Shown: positions 56,673 through 64,000, counted from the stretch's first letter. The stretch: 64,000 nucleotides of DNA from Streptomyces sp. BA2 (GCF_009769735.1 NZ_WSRO01000002.1:1612001-1676000), one strand, 5' to 3'. Made by a program: numbers and translations. Notes: generated by a model from the sequence alone, not told the origin.

Positions 56673-57614
56673 ATGAGCTCCCCCACCGGGCCCGCATCAG
56701 GCCTGCCCGTACGAATGCCGCGACCCCGCCAGCCCGGTCGGCACCGCCGCCCGGAGCCCGTGGCGGCTCCCGAGAACGCGCCCGCGCTCGTTCTCGCCGT
56801 ACCGGGCGTACCCAGCAGCGCCACGCGCAGCCTCGCCGAAGAGGTCGTGAGCATCGCCCGCTCCGAGCTGCCCGGCCTCGACGCCCGCATCGGGTACCTC
56901 GACGGGACCGAGGACGCCACGACCACGTCGTTCCCGGAGTTCCCCTCGCTGCACTCCGTGCTCGCGCGCGCCGCCACCGAGCGCACCGCACGCTATGAGC
57001 AGGCGCGCGCCGCGGGGGCGGACGTCGCCGAGCCCGACGGCCCCGTCGCCGTCGTGGTGCCCCTCCTCGCGGGCCCCGACAACGCGCTGATGCGGCGCGT
57101 GCGCCAGGCCGTGATGGACAGCCGCGCCCCCGCCGAGCTGACGGACGTCCTCGGCCCGCACCCGCTGCTCGCCGAGGGGCTGCACGTGCGCCTCTCGGAG
57201 GCCGGTCTGGCCCGCGCCGACCGCGCCCGCCTGTTCACGGTGGCCACCGCGGCGGACGGCATCGTCCTCGCCACGGTCGGCGGCGAGGAGGCCGTGCAGG
57301 CCGCCGGGATCACCGGCATGCTGCTCGCGGCCCGCCTCGCGGTGCCGGTGATGGCCGCCGCGCTCGACCAGGAGGGCGCCATCGCGAGCACCGCGGAGGA
57401 GCTGCGCGGCTCCGGTTCCACGCAGCTGGCGCTCGCCCCGTACCTGATCGGTCCCGAGATCGACGGCAGCCTGCTCGACGCGGCCGCCAAGGAGGCCGGC
57501 TGCTCGGTCGCCGAGTCGCTCGGCGCCTACCCGGCGATCGGCAAGCTCGCCCTCTCCAAGTACACGTCGGCCCTCGGGATCGCCCCGCAGCCGTCGGGCG
57601 CGCCGGTCCACTGA
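56673..57614 (+). CDS. CbiX/sirohydrochlorin chelatase-like protein without the first His
   Basis: A 313-residue protein resembling streptomycete members of the CbiX/SirB family (metal insertion into tetrapyrroles). The first module reads ALVLAVPGVPSSATRSLAEEVVSIARSELPGLDARIGYLDG. Functional chelatases have A-H-G-S at the place of VPGV, so the metal-binding His is absent. The second module (VAVVVPLLAGPDNALMRRVR, LGPHPLLAEGLHVRLSE) keeps His residues, and two more modules follow. A changed or lost chelatase activity is likely. The first 35 residues are Pro/Arg-rich. The ATG at 56673 lacks an obvious strong ribosome site. Confidence 0.75.
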   Translation: MSSPTGPASGLPVRMPRPRQPGRHRRPEPVAAPENAPALVLAVPGVPSSATRSLAEEVVSIARSELPGLDARIGYLDGTEDATTTSFPEFPSLHSVLARAATERTARYEQARAAGADVAEPDGPVAVVVPLLAGPDNALMRRVRQAVMDSRAPAELTDVLGPHPLLAEGLHVRLSEAGLARADRARLFTVATAADGIVLATVGGEEAVQAAGITGMLLAARLAVPVMAAALDQEGAIASTAEELRGSGSTQLALAPYLIGPEIDGSLLDAAAKEAGCSVAESLGAYPAIGKLALSKYTSALGIAPQPSGAPVH

Positions 57615-57643
57615 CCGCACCGCGCCGGCAGAACTGATGCCGT

Positions 57644-57692
57644 TACGCCGATGGGCCCGCCCCCTGATGCAGGGGGCGGGCCCATCGGCGTA
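57644..57692. terminator. Bidirectional terminator hairpin
   Basis: A perfect 22-bp stem (57644-57665 with 57671-57692) closes a 5-base loop GATGC. It lies between the convergent CbiX-like and lactonase genes and is the strongest hairpin in the window. Confidence 0.9.
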
Positions 57693-57707
57693 CGCGGGCG
57701 CGGTGGT

Positions 57708-58772
57708 TCAGTTGAAGATCACGCAGGAGGCGGCCGGGGCCTCGATCGAGCCCGCGCGCCGCGGAATGCCCGTCTCCGGGTCCACGGTGAACCAGGTCAC
57801 GTCGCCGGAGCGCTCATTGGCCGCGTACAGGAAGCGCCCCGACGGGTCGATGGCCAGGTCACGCGGCCAGTGGCCGCCGCACGGCACGGTGGCGGTGAGC
57901 CGCGGCCGTGTCCCCGCCTCGTCGAGGGCGAGCACCGAGATGACGTCCTGACCGCGGGTCGCGGTCCACAGGAAGCGCCCGTCGGGGGCGATGACGACCT
58001 CGGAGGGAAAAGCCTCGCCGTCGCCGTTCGTGGGGCCCGGCAGGACGGCCGCCTCGCCGAGCGGCTTGAGGACCCCTTCGGCGGCGTCCCAGGCGCAGAT
58101 CGTGACGGTGGGGGCGAGCTCGTTCAGGACGTAGGCACGATCGCCGCGCGGGTGGAACGCGAGATGCCGCGGGCCCGAACCCGGCCGCAGCGCGATCTCG
58201 CGGTGCAGGGACGGCTCGCCCGCCGCCGAGAGCTCACAGACGCGTACGGAGTCGGTGCCGAGGTCGACGCTCACCACCCAGCGGCCGCTCGGGTCGGGCA
58301 GGACCTGATGGGCGTGCGGCCGCTGCTGGCGCTGCGGGTGGGGCCCCGCGCCGGTGTGTTCCAGGACGCCCGAGAGGGCGGGCGCGAGGCTGCCGTCGGG
58401 GCGCACGGGCACGACGCTGACGCTGCCGGAGCCGTAGTTGGCGGTGAGGACGTGGCCCGCGTGCAGGGCGAGATGCGTGGGCGCGGCCCCGCCGACGGCG
58501 ACCGGCGGCCCGGTCTGCTCGGGCTTGTCGCCTTCCAGGCGGTACGCGGCGATGGCCCCGTCGGACGTCTCGCTGACGGCGTAGAGCATGTCGCCCGCGG
58601 CCGAAAGAGCGAGGTAGGAGGGGTCGGCGACGGTGTCCGTGGCGCCGAGAACGGTCAGCGCGCCGCTGTCCGCGTCGACGGCGGCGGTGAGGATCCCGGC
58701 ACCGCCCGCCGCGGTGAAGGACCCGATGTACGCCCGTTGACTGTCGTGCCTTTCGCCGTGCATGCCGACCAC
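57708..58772 (-). CDS. Lactonase family protein (6-phosphogluconolactonase-like propeller)
   Basis: A 354-residue seven-bladed propeller of the YkgB/Pgl lactonase family, which may hydrolyse 6-phosphogluconolactone or other lactones. AYIGSFTAAGGAGILTAAVD, DPSYLALSAAGDMLYAVSE, THLALHAGHVLTANYGSGSV, HAHQVLPDPSGRWVVSVDLG and GGHWPRDLAIDPSGRFLYAAN are the blade motifs, with the HAHQ and ELAPTVTI regions near the putative active site. The GTG at 58772 has GAGGGG 6 bases upstream; an ATG at 58763 is the alternative. It lies 72 bp downstream of the NOS gene and could be in the same transcript. Confidence 0.88.
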   Translation of the reverse strand: MVGMHGERHDSQRAYIGSFTAAGGAGILTAAVDADSGALTVLGATDTVADPSYLALSAAGDMLYAVSETSDGAIAAYRLEGDKPEQTGPPVAVGGAAPTHLALHAGHVLTANYGSGSVSVVPVRPDGSLAPALSGVLEHTGAGPHPQRQQRPHAHQVLPDPSGRWVVSVDLGTDSVRVCELSAAGEPSLHREIALRPGSGPRHLAFHPRGDRAYVLNELAPTVTICAWDAAEGVLKPLGEAAVLPGPTNGDGEAFPSEVVIAPDGRFLWTATRGQDVISVLALDEAGTRPRLTATVPCGGHWPRDLAIDPSGRFLYAANERSGDVTWFTVDPETGIPRRAGSIEAPAASCVIFN

Positions 58773-58844
58773 TGCGTTCCCCTCTCGACTCTCGACCGAG
58801 CGCCGTGTCCGGGGGCGCTCGTGCGGCAGACGCTAGCAGTCGGT

Positions 58845-60173
58845 CTAGACCAAGGCGCCCCGGCTCTCGCCGCGCGTCCTCGCGAGGGCTTCCGGGTGGT
58901 GGACGTAGGCGGGGTGCCGCTCCACCAGGTCGTACGTGCGGTGGAAGACGGGGGTCGCGCTGCCGGACAGCGGAGGCACGATCCAGGACCAGTCGGCTCC
59001 GACGGTGCGGCCCTTGCTCTCCTCCCGGCCGAGGTGGGTCAGGAAGCGCCGGGACTCGGTGTGGTGGTCGGCCATGGTGACACCGGCCCGGTCGAAGGAG
59101 TGGAGCACCGCCCGGTTGAGCTCGACGAGGGCGCGGTCCTTCCAGAGCGAACGGTCGCTCGCCGTGTCGAGCCCGAGCCGTTCGGCGACGCGCGGCAGCA
59201 GGTCGTAGCGGTCGCTGTCGGCGAGGTTGCGGGCGCCGATCTCGGTACCCATGTACCAGCCGTTGAAGGGCGCGGCGGGGTAGCAGACTCCCCCGATCTC
59301 CAGGCACATACAGGCCAGCGCGGGGACGGCGTGCCACCGCAGGTCGAGCTCCGCCCACCAGGGGTGGTCGGGGTGCTCGATCGGCACTTCGAGCACGGCG
59401 TCGGGCGGCAGCCGGAACCAGCGGGGTGCCCCGTCGGTGCCCTGGATCACCAGGGGCAGCACGTCGAAGGGGGTGCCGGGGCCGCCGGGCCAGCCGAGGC
59501 CGCGCGCGAACGCGGTGATCCCGACGTTGCGCGGGTCCCCGACGACACCACCGCCGGGCCGCTCGTATCCGGCGTACCGGATGAGCTGTTCGTTCCAGAT
59601 GCGGGGCCCGGGGCGGCCTGGCGCGTCGGGCGCGAAGACGGTGATGAGGGGCCTGATCCGCCGCCCGCCGCTGACGGCCTCCCGCAGATGATCAGCGGAC
59701 GCGGTGGCAATCTCCTCGGCGCCGGTCAGCTCCCTGCGGTCCAGGACGCGCAGGGAGCGCCAGTAGAGGCGTCCGATGCAGCGGGCGGCGTTGCGCCAGG
59801 CGAGCCGGGCGCCGAAAACGAGTTCCTCGTGAGTGTGGCGGTACGTCCCTGTCTCCGCGATCTCGGCGAACACCTGGGAGATCCGTGGCTCGGGGGCGCC
59901 GCGGCGGGCCTCGCCGTGGTGGAGGCGGACGAACTCGGCGGCGGCCCGGCGCAGGGCGGGCCCGGACAGCGAGCCGTCCGCGGGGCGCGGGGGCGGCGGC
60001 GCGGCGGCCTCTGCGTGGCCCGCGGCACGCTCCGGGCAGGCCGTGTCGGCGGCACGCTGATGGGGGTCGCCAGGGAGGGCGGCACCTTGCGCGCCGCGGT
60101 CCGCAGGAGTTCCGTATCCGGGCCTGCGCAGGAATTTCCGCATGGTGCACCCCCAGGGGCGGCTCCGGGGCAT
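58845..60173 (-). CDS. nos: Nitric oxide synthase oxygenase
   Basis: A 442-residue haem enzyme that makes NO and citrulline from arginine, using an unlinked reductase. The haem-thiolate Cys132 lies in WRNAARCIGRLYW. PFNGWYMGTEIGARNLADSD contains the substrate-binding Glu, and GVTMADHHTESRRFLTHLGREE and DWSWIVPPLSGSATPVFHRTY are pterin/dimer-interface blocks. No reductase domain is fused, as in other bacterial NOS. Residues 1-70 are an Ala/Pro-rich extension rare in such enzymes. The ATG at 60173 has GGGAG 7 bases upstream; an ATG at 60143 is the alternative. In some plant-pathogenic Streptomyces NOS serves thaxtomin nitration; no such genes are here. Confidence 0.93.
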   Translation of the reverse strand: MPRSRPWGCTMRKFLRRPGYGTPADRGAQGAALPGDPHQRAADTACPERAAGHAEAAAPPPPRPADGSLSGPALRRAAAEFVRLHHGEARRGAPEPRISQVFAEIAETGTYRHTHEELVFGARLAWRNAARCIGRLYWRSLRVLDRRELTGAEEIATASADHLREAVSGGRRIRPLITVFAPDAPGRPGPRIWNEQLIRYAGYERPGGGVVGDPRNVGITAFARGLGWPGGPGTPFDVLPLVIQGTDGAPRWFRLPPDAVLEVPIEHPDHPWWAELDLRWHAVPALACMCLEIGGVCYPAAPFNGWYMGTEIGARNLADSDRYDLLPRVAERLGLDTASDRSLWKDRALVELNRAVLHSFDRAGVTMADHHTESRRFLTHLGREESKGRTVGADWSWIVPPLSGSATPVFHRTYDLVERHPAYVHHPEALARTRGESRGALV

Positions 60174-60306
60174 GAACCGCTCCCGCACGGTCCGCGCGTC
60201 TGTTAGCCGCGGAGTTACCCCTCCGACGGGGTGATCCACCCTGTATGTGCCCGGTGAACATGCCTCAGACGTGGGCGAATTGTCCACGGGATGAGGGTCT
60301 CCGAGG

Positions 60307-60540
60307 TCAAGGGGAGGTTGCCGCGGCCGTGGGCCGCGCGGCGTCCTTGATGGCGGGCAGTGCGAGGGCGCCGGCCAGTTCCGCCAGTTCCTCGTCGGTC
60401 GGGCGGACGGGGCCGTCGGCGCCGTCCTCCGCGAAGGCCCGGATGCGTGGAGTGCGGATGCCGGTCTTGTCCGCGATCGCCTGGGGCGTCAAATGACGGC
60501 GGCGCATGGTCTGTTGGAGTAGCTGAGACAGGTCGTCCAT
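60307..60540 (-). CDS. Small helix-turn-helix protein
   Basis: A 77-residue protein with an XRE-like helix-turn-helix start: LSQLLQQTMRRRHLTPQAIADKTGIRTPRIRAFAEDG (residues about 4-40), then ELAELAGALALP. It is too short to have a ligand domain. GGAGGGG lies 4 bases before the ATG at 60540. It lies upstream of the NOS gene on the same strand, 134 bp away, and could regulate or be co-transcribed with it. The target is unknown. Confidence 0.75.
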   Translation of the reverse strand: MDDLSQLLQQTMRRRHLTPQAIADKTGIRTPRIRAFAEDGADGPVRPTDEELAELAGALALPAIKDAARPTAAATSP

Positions 60541-60608
60541 TGACCCCTCCTGCCCCGCCCGCACGCTCTCATGCCGTACGCCTCATCGCACGGCGCTGCG
60601 GGCCGTCG

Positions 60609-61085
60609 CTACCGGGGCAGGACGGCCCGGACGGTCTTGCCGTTCGGGCCCCTGGTCACGGTGACCGTCCTGGCCATGTGCTGGACCATGGGCCAGCCGA
60701 ATCCGCCGGTGCCGCCCGCCAGGTCGGGCGCCCGCTCCTGCGGCGGTCGCGGGTCGGCGTCGCCGACCGTCACCGCTATGCCGTCCGGCTGTGCCTGCAG
60801 CCGCAGGGAGCACGATGTCCCGCGTGCGTGCCGTATGGAGTTGGTGACGAGTTCGGACACCGTGAGTTCGACACTCACGACGTCCTGGGCCTCCACGGCC
60901 GGGCGGAGCCTGTCCACGAAGGCGCGGGCGAAGTCCCGAGCGTGGGCGACGGCCTCCGGCCGCTTGTCGAAGACCGCTCCGTCCGACGGTCCCGTGTCCA
61001 GGTCCGGCGGTCCCGTGTCCACGTCCGGCGGTCCGGTGTCCAGATCCGACCGTCCGGTGTTCAGTCGCGTCCCGTGCGTCCTCAT
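60609..61085 (-). CDS. Anti-sigma-type ATP-binding protein (HATPase_c, RsbW-like)
   Basis: A 158-residue GHKL ATPase of the small streptomycete anti-sigma/serine kinase group. The N box is VELTVSELVTNSIRHARG (residues about 69-86), the G1 box VTVGDADPRPP, and the G2 region GGTGGFGWPMVQHMA. The N-terminus has a 7-residue repeat (DLDTGPP, DVDTGPP, DLDTGPS) from a 21-bp DNA repeat. GAGGAGG lies 6 bases before the ATG. It is divergent from the sigma factor gene at 61296, so binding to that sigma factor is plausible. Confidence 0.85.
   Translation of the reverse strand: MRTHGTRLNTGRSDLDTGPPDVDTGPPDLDTGPSDGAVFDKRPEAVAHARDFARAFVDRLRPAVEAQDVVSVELTVSELVTNSIRHARGTSCSLRLQAQPDGIAVTVGDADPRPPQERAPDLAGGTGGFGWPMVQHMARTVTVTRGPNGKTVRAVLPR
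60981..61064. repeat. 21-bp tandem repeat in the anti-sigma N-terminus
   Basis: Four contiguous 21-bp units (60981-61001, 61002-61022, 61023-61043, 61044-61064) share GTCCGGCGGTCC and GTGTCCAG blocks. They encode four DxDTGPx-like heptads ahead of the ATPase domain. Confidence 0.85.
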
Positions 61086-61104
61086 GAGCCCTCCTCGTAC
61101 GGGG

Positions 61105-61140
61105 TGGCCTCTGTCCGAATATGGGATGGCCGCTGTCCGA
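61105..61140. promoter_or_regulatory. Direct repeats between anti-sigma and sigma genes
   Basis: TGGCCTCTGTCCGA (61105-61118) and TGGCCGCTGTCCGA (61127-61140) differ at one base and start 22 bp apart, about two helical turns. They lie 20-55 bases upstream of the anti-sigma start, suitable for an activator or repressor of that gene. Confidence 0.45.
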
Positions 61141-61295
61141 GTTGCACACTTGCCCGCAAAGCCGGGCCTGTAACGCCCCGGCACATAACGGATCTTGTTG
61201 CGGAGTGACGCGCATGAAGCACCGCCGTGCGGGTACGTGCGCCTCACCGGCCGGTCGGGGGACGACAAAGGGCCGGCGGACTGGGGAGGCAAACC

Positions 61296-62165
61296 ATGAC
61301 AGTGGCGACAGCTGCTACCGGTACGTCCACGGACGGTACATCCACGGACACCGGCATCGCGGAACTGCCGGAGATCGCCTCTCCCCAGGAGGTCGGGCCC
61401 AGCGACGCCCGCGACCTGACGAAGCTGTTCTTCACCAGGCTCGCCGCGCTGGAAGAGGGCACCCCCGAGTACCAGTACGCCCGCAACACCCTCGTCGAGA
61501 TGAACATGTCGCTGGTCCGGTACGCCGCCGGGCGGTTCCGCCACCGCGGCGACGACATGGAGGACATCGTCCAGGTCGGCACGATCGGCCTGATCAAGGC
61601 CATCGACCGCTTCGAACTCTCCCGCGAGGTCCAGTTCGCCACCTTCGCCGTGCCCTACATCGTCGGGGAGATCAAGCGGTTCTTCCGCGACACCTCCTGG
61701 GCCGTCCACGTTCCGCGCCGCCTCCAGGAGGCCCGCGTCGAACTCGCCAAGGCCACCGACGAACTCAGCACCCGCCTGGGCCGCGCCCCCCGGGTCAGCG
61801 AACTGGCAGAGCTGATGGACCTCACCGAGGACGAGGTCATCGAGGCCCGCACGGCCGCGAACGCCTACAACTCCACGTCCCTCGACGCGGCCGTCCACGG
61901 CGACCGCGACGACAGCGAGACGGCCCTCGCCGACTTCATCGGCGCGGAGGACCCCGCCATGGAGCTCGTGGAGGACTTCCACACCCTCTCCCCGCTGCTC
62001 GCCCGGCTCGACGAGCGCGACCGGCAGATCCTGCGCATGCGGTTCGTCGACGAACTCACCCAGTCCCAGATCGGCGAACACCTCGGCGTCTCCCAGATGC
62101 ACGTCTCACGCCTGCTCTCCCGCACCCTGTCCCGCCTGCGCGACGGCATGCTCACCACAGGCTGA
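61296..62165 (+). CDS. SigB/SigF/SigG family RNA polymerase sigma factor
   Basis: A 289-residue sigma-70 group 3 factor of the stress/sporulation type. Region 2 is NTLVEMNMSLVRYAAGRFRHRGDDMEDIVQVGTIGLIKAIDRFE with FATFAVPYIVGEIKRFFRD (residues about 68-135). Region 3 is VPRRLQEARVEL to LGRAPRVSELAELMDLTEDEV, and region 4 LDERDRQILRMRFVDELTQSQIGEHLGVSQMHVSRLL. GGGGAGG lies 6-12 bases before the ATG at 61296. A GGGTAC at 61231-61236 resembles the -10 of such sigma factors, hinting at autoregulation, but no GTTT -35 is well placed. The divergent small ATPase is its likely anti-sigma factor. Confidence 0.93.
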   Translation: MTVATAATGTSTDGTSTDTGIAELPEIASPQEVGPSDARDLTKLFFTRLAALEEGTPEYQYARNTLVEMNMSLVRYAAGRFRHRGDDMEDIVQVGTIGLIKAIDRFELSREVQFATFAVPYIVGEIKRFFRDTSWAVHVPRRLQEARVELAKATDELSTRLGRAPRVSELAELMDLTEDEVIEARTAANAYNSTSLDAAVHGDRDDSETALADFIGAEDPAMELVEDFHTLSPLLARLDERDRQILRMRFVDELTQSQIGEHLGVSQMHVSRLLSRTLSRLRDGMLTTG

Positions 62166-62189
62166 CGCCCCGGTTGCTGACGCCCCGGC

Positions 62190-62750
62190 CTAGCCGGCGG
62201 CGGTGCGTCGCTTCGTGAAGCGGTGCCACCAATGCCTGCGGCGAGGATGCACGGCACGGCCCAGCCTGCGGCCGATCAGCAGGTAACCGAGCACGGCGCC
62301 CGTGGTGTTGAGCAGGACGTCGTCGATGTCGAAGGCCCGCCCGGTGACCAGGACGCCCTGGGCGAGTTCGACGAGCAGCATGACCAGTGCCGTGACGGCT
62401 ATGACGCGTATGAGCCCCCGGGCGCGGGGCACGAGCACCGGCAGCAGCATGCCGAACGGCAGGCCGAGCGCGATGTTGCCGCCGAGCTGTTTGACGGTGT
62501 CGCGGAACGCGGGCTGCGCGAGATAGTCGCGGATCGAGTCGCCGGGGCGCATATTGCTGTGGGTCAGGGGCTCGGAGGCGGCCGAGGGTTCCAGCGTCAG
62601 CCGGGCGAGCAGCACGGCGAAGACCACCGTCCCCGCGAAGGCCAGCAGCATGGCCATCGCACGCGCCCATCCGGAGAGCGGGGGTGTACCGGGAGTTCTC
62701 CGGCTCCCCGCTTCCTTCGCGGCCTTGCCCTGCGGGACTGTCCGTGCCAT
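62190..62750 (-). CDS. VanZ family protein
   Basis: A 186-residue membrane protein with four or five helices. The VanZ core is GNIALGLPFGMLLPVLVPRARGLIRVI (split at residues about 91-117), TALVMLLVELAQGVLVTGRAFDIDD, and VLLNTTGAVLGYLLIGRRLG. VanZ relatives are linked to teicoplanin resistance, but most are of unknown function. The ATG at 62750 has GGAGG 6 bases upstream. It converges on the sigma factor gene with 24 bp between stops. Confidence 0.85.
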   Translation of the reverse strand: MARTVPQGKAAKEAGSRRTPGTPPLSGWARAMAMLLAFAGTVVFAVLLARLTLEPSAASEPLTHSNMRPGDSIRDYLAQPAFRDTVKQLGGNIALGLPFGMLLPVLVPRARGLIRVIAVTALVMLLVELAQGVLVTGRAFDIDDVLLNTTGAVLGYLLIGRRLGRAVHPRRRHWWHRFTKRRTAAG

Positions 62751-62834
62751 CACGAGCCTCCATTCAGGGGGTGTTCCGACTACCTCTTCCGCGCCTTCTG
62801 CGCCTTTTGCACCTTCTGTGGATTTCCCTGCGCG

Positions 62835-63227
62835 TCACGTGGGGTCCGTACGGCCGAACAGACCGGCGTGCCCCGGCGGAAGCTGCGTGAGGATGCGGCG
62901 CAGCAGGGCGTCGTCGGCGACCTCCGCGACGGTGGCGAGCACCGCGGTGACAGCACGGCGGGCCTGTCCCGCGTCGACGTCGACGCGCGCGCCCACCGCC
63001 GCGATGAAGGCCGCGGGCGTCAGCGGTTCACTGGCCGGTGAGCCTTCGGTGAGCAGCGGGCCGCACTGACGGGGCAGCAGGCGGGCGAGATCGGTGCGGT
63101 CGTCCCCCACCAGATGCTCCCCCAGGACCTCGAGGACGCTCTGCACCGCTCCGGCGGCCTCCTGCCGCTCCGCGTACCCTCCGCGTTCCTGGACGCGGTC
63201 AAGCAACACTTCCACGGGCTCGTTCAT
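62835..63227 (-). CDS. DUF2267 domain-containing protein
   Basis: A 130-residue helical protein of the DUF2267 family: LLDRVQERGGYAERQEAAGAVQSVLEVLGEHLVGDDRTDLARLLP, split over residues about 8-52, then a second similar helical half (AFIAAVGARVDVDAGQARRAVTAVLATVAE, LLRRILTQLPPGHAGLF). The role is unknown. GAAGGAG lies 5 bases before the ATG at 63227, and the start overlaps the GAF/ANTAR gene by 29 bp, so the two are coupled. Confidence 0.85.
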   Translation of the reverse strand: MNEPVEVLLDRVQERGGYAERQEAAGAVQSVLEVLGEHLVGDDRTDLARLLPRQCGPLLTEGSPASEPLTPAAFIAAVGARVDVDAGQARRAVTAVLATVAEVADDALLRRILTQLPPGHAGLFGRTDPT

Positions 63228-63960
63228 GGCCGCTCCTTCCCTCGGACTCGTCCTCGTGGTGGGCGTGGGACGGCTGCAGGACGGTGTCGGCCACGTCGAG
63301 CAGCGAGAGACGGTCCCGCGCACTCACCTCCTGGAGCCACGCCAACCCCTCGGCGACGTCGCACTCTTGACGGGCGGCGACGTAGTCGGCCGCTTGGTGG
63401 ATGCGCTCCCAGCGCGCCGCGCGCGTGCTGGTGGTCCACACCGGGCGCCGGCAGCCGCTGCCCGCCGCGTCGTGCACGGGCCGCCAGCGCAGCAGCGCGT
63501 CGAGCGCCAGGGCGGCGGCGCGCTGAGCGTGGGTGATGTGGCTGGAGGTCACGTCGGTGCGCTCGGTGTAGTAGAGACAGAGCACGCCGAGCGGTGTGTG
63601 ACCGTCGTGCAGCGGGAGCGCCAGCACGCGCCGGGTGCCCGGCAGTTCCGCCGACAGGGGCGGTCCCGTGCGGCACGGATAGTCGCGCAGATCCGGTACG
63701 AACACGGGATGCATCCCCAGTGCGGCGCTGACCGAGGGGCCGTCGGCGCGGGTGAACTGCGCGGCCTCGGCCTGCAGCGCGGGCTCGTCGGTGGCGTGGA
63801 GCAGTTGCCAGTGTTCGAGCCGGGGCAGCCAGGACAGGGCCGCCCGCTGCGCGCCCAGCGACTCTGTGAAGGCGGTACAGAGGCGGTTCGGCAGTGCGCG
63901 CCGCCCGACGGCTGCCGCGACCGACACGTCATGCACGATCGACGGTGATTCCTCCGGCAT
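63199..63960 (-). CDS. GAF and ANTAR-like domain protein
   Basis: A 253-residue regulator. The GAF domain spans residues about 15-150: LCTAFTESLGAQRAALSWL, GPSVSAALGMHPVFVPDL and RVLALPLHDGHTPLGVLCLYYTE. The C-terminal helices (RWERIHQAADYVAARQECDVAEGLAWLQEVSARDRLSLLDVADTVLQP) resemble an ANTAR RNA-binding domain, which prevents transcription termination, though the usual G-x-x-M block is altered. The ATG at 63960 has AGAGGG about 9 bases upstream; an ATG at 63969 is the alternative. A stress-signalling role beside the sigma factor region is plausible. Confidence 0.8.
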   Translation of the reverse strand: MPEESPSIVHDVSVAAAVGRRALPNRLCTAFTESLGAQRAALSWLPRLEHWQLLHATDEPALQAEAAQFTRADGPSVSAALGMHPVFVPDLRDYPCRTGPPLSAELPGTRRVLALPLHDGHTPLGVLCLYYTERTDVTSSHITHAQRAAALALDALLRWRPVHDAAGSGCRRPVWTTSTRAARWERIHQAADYVAARQECDVAEGLAWLQEVSARDRLSLLDVADTVLQPSHAHHEDESEGRSGHERARGSVA

Positions 63961-63974
63961 GGTGATCATCCCTC

Positions 63975-64000
63975 TCAGTCGCGCGCCTCCAGGAGCGGGA
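63975..64000 (-). CDS. Possible C-terminal end of an upstream gene
   Basis: Reading leftwards from the window edge, a frame ends PLLEARD with a TGA at 63977-63975, just 14 bases before the GAF/ANTAR start. Spacing and strand suggest the last codons of an operon partner, but eight codons cannot prove it. Confidence 0.3.

Noticed and set aside
58845..60173. Thaxtomin pathway membership of the NOS gene
   Set aside because: No peptide synthetase, nitrating P450 or cellobiose regulator is nearby.
57651..60206. 851-residue plus-strand frame across the lactonase and NOS genes
   Set aside because: Antisense shadow of two well-supported enzymes.
1..64000. tRNA, rRNA, insertion sequences, integrases or attachment sites
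   Set aside because: I looked for tRNA T-loop words, transposase motifs and integrase genes and found none; a tRNA scan would be decisive.

Overview
The window looks like chromosomal DNA of a Streptomyces or a close relative. Base composition is very GC-rich (coding third positions are mostly G or C), GTG starts and 4-bp ATGA/GTGA overlaps are common, and many families are typical of streptomycetes (DUF6214, LAL-type LuxR, SARP, FUSC with MarR, ROK with dipeptide ABC genes, GAF/ANTAR, SigB-like sigma with a small HATPase). I saw no rRNA, tRNA, transposase, phage gene or CRISPR array. About 59 protein genes are supported, two of them cut by the window ends.

Layout. 1-4.5 kb: small regulatory and catabolic genes (PadR, glycerophosphodiesterase, GNAT, VOC, and a TetR-metallo-hydrolase pair behind a clear palindromic operator). 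4.5-5.9 kb: type II NADH dehydrogenase-like flavoprotein. 6.2-8.9 kb: HyuA-like plus DUF917 pair. 8.8-17.3 kb: a minus-strand catabolic cluster (M20 peptidase, aldehyde dehydrogenase, SDR, DUF3311 plus sodium:solute symporter, penicillin-acylase-type amidase) transcribed away from a FadR/GntR regulator with overlapping palindromes in the shared promoter. 18.3-21.5 kb: FUSC exporter and a MarR regulator carrying a very long low-complexity N-terminus. 21.6-24.1 kb: DUF5134, M56 metallopeptidase, PAP2 phosphatase. 24.1-26.1 kb: a gene-poor stretch with diverged repeats, an HAD hydrolase, a decayed ferredoxin-like fragment and DUF2630. 26.2-34.4 kb: TetR, LVIVD protein, DUF305 lipoprotein, MFS, DUF6214, adrenodoxin-reductase-like flavoprotein, and a divergent ArsR/Old Yellow Enzyme pair with two identical operator dyads.

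34.4-43.0 kb is the most unusual part. A small protein, a LAL-type LuxR regulator and a SARP regulator are followed by a convergent three-gene cassette: an alpha/beta hydrolase, a caspase-like protease, and an uncharacterised protein with a coiled-coil start and PG-x-Y modules. Three transcription units here share an upstream motif (GGGGTYATCCCT), which suggests one small regulon. 43.0-53.5 kb: a PheC-like periplasmic-binding-fold protein, then a ROK-regulated M81 peptidase facing a dipeptide-type ABC transporter whose last gene is translationally coupled to a homocysteine methyltransferase.

53.6-64 kb: BNR-repeat protein, uracil-DNA glycosylase, GlcNAc-kinase-like ATPase, a 13-bp minisatellite, a CbiX-like protein lacking the usual histidine motif, a lactonase, a stand-alone nitric oxide synthase oxygenase, and a SigB-like sigma factor facing a small ATPase that may be its anti-sigma factor. 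VanZ, DUF2267 and GAF/ANTAR genes close the window. Many intergenic or low-complexity tracts carry short tandem repeats (9, 13, 18, 21 and 114 bp units), so local replication slippage seems frequent. All functional names come from reading motifs and family resemblance; no database search was run.
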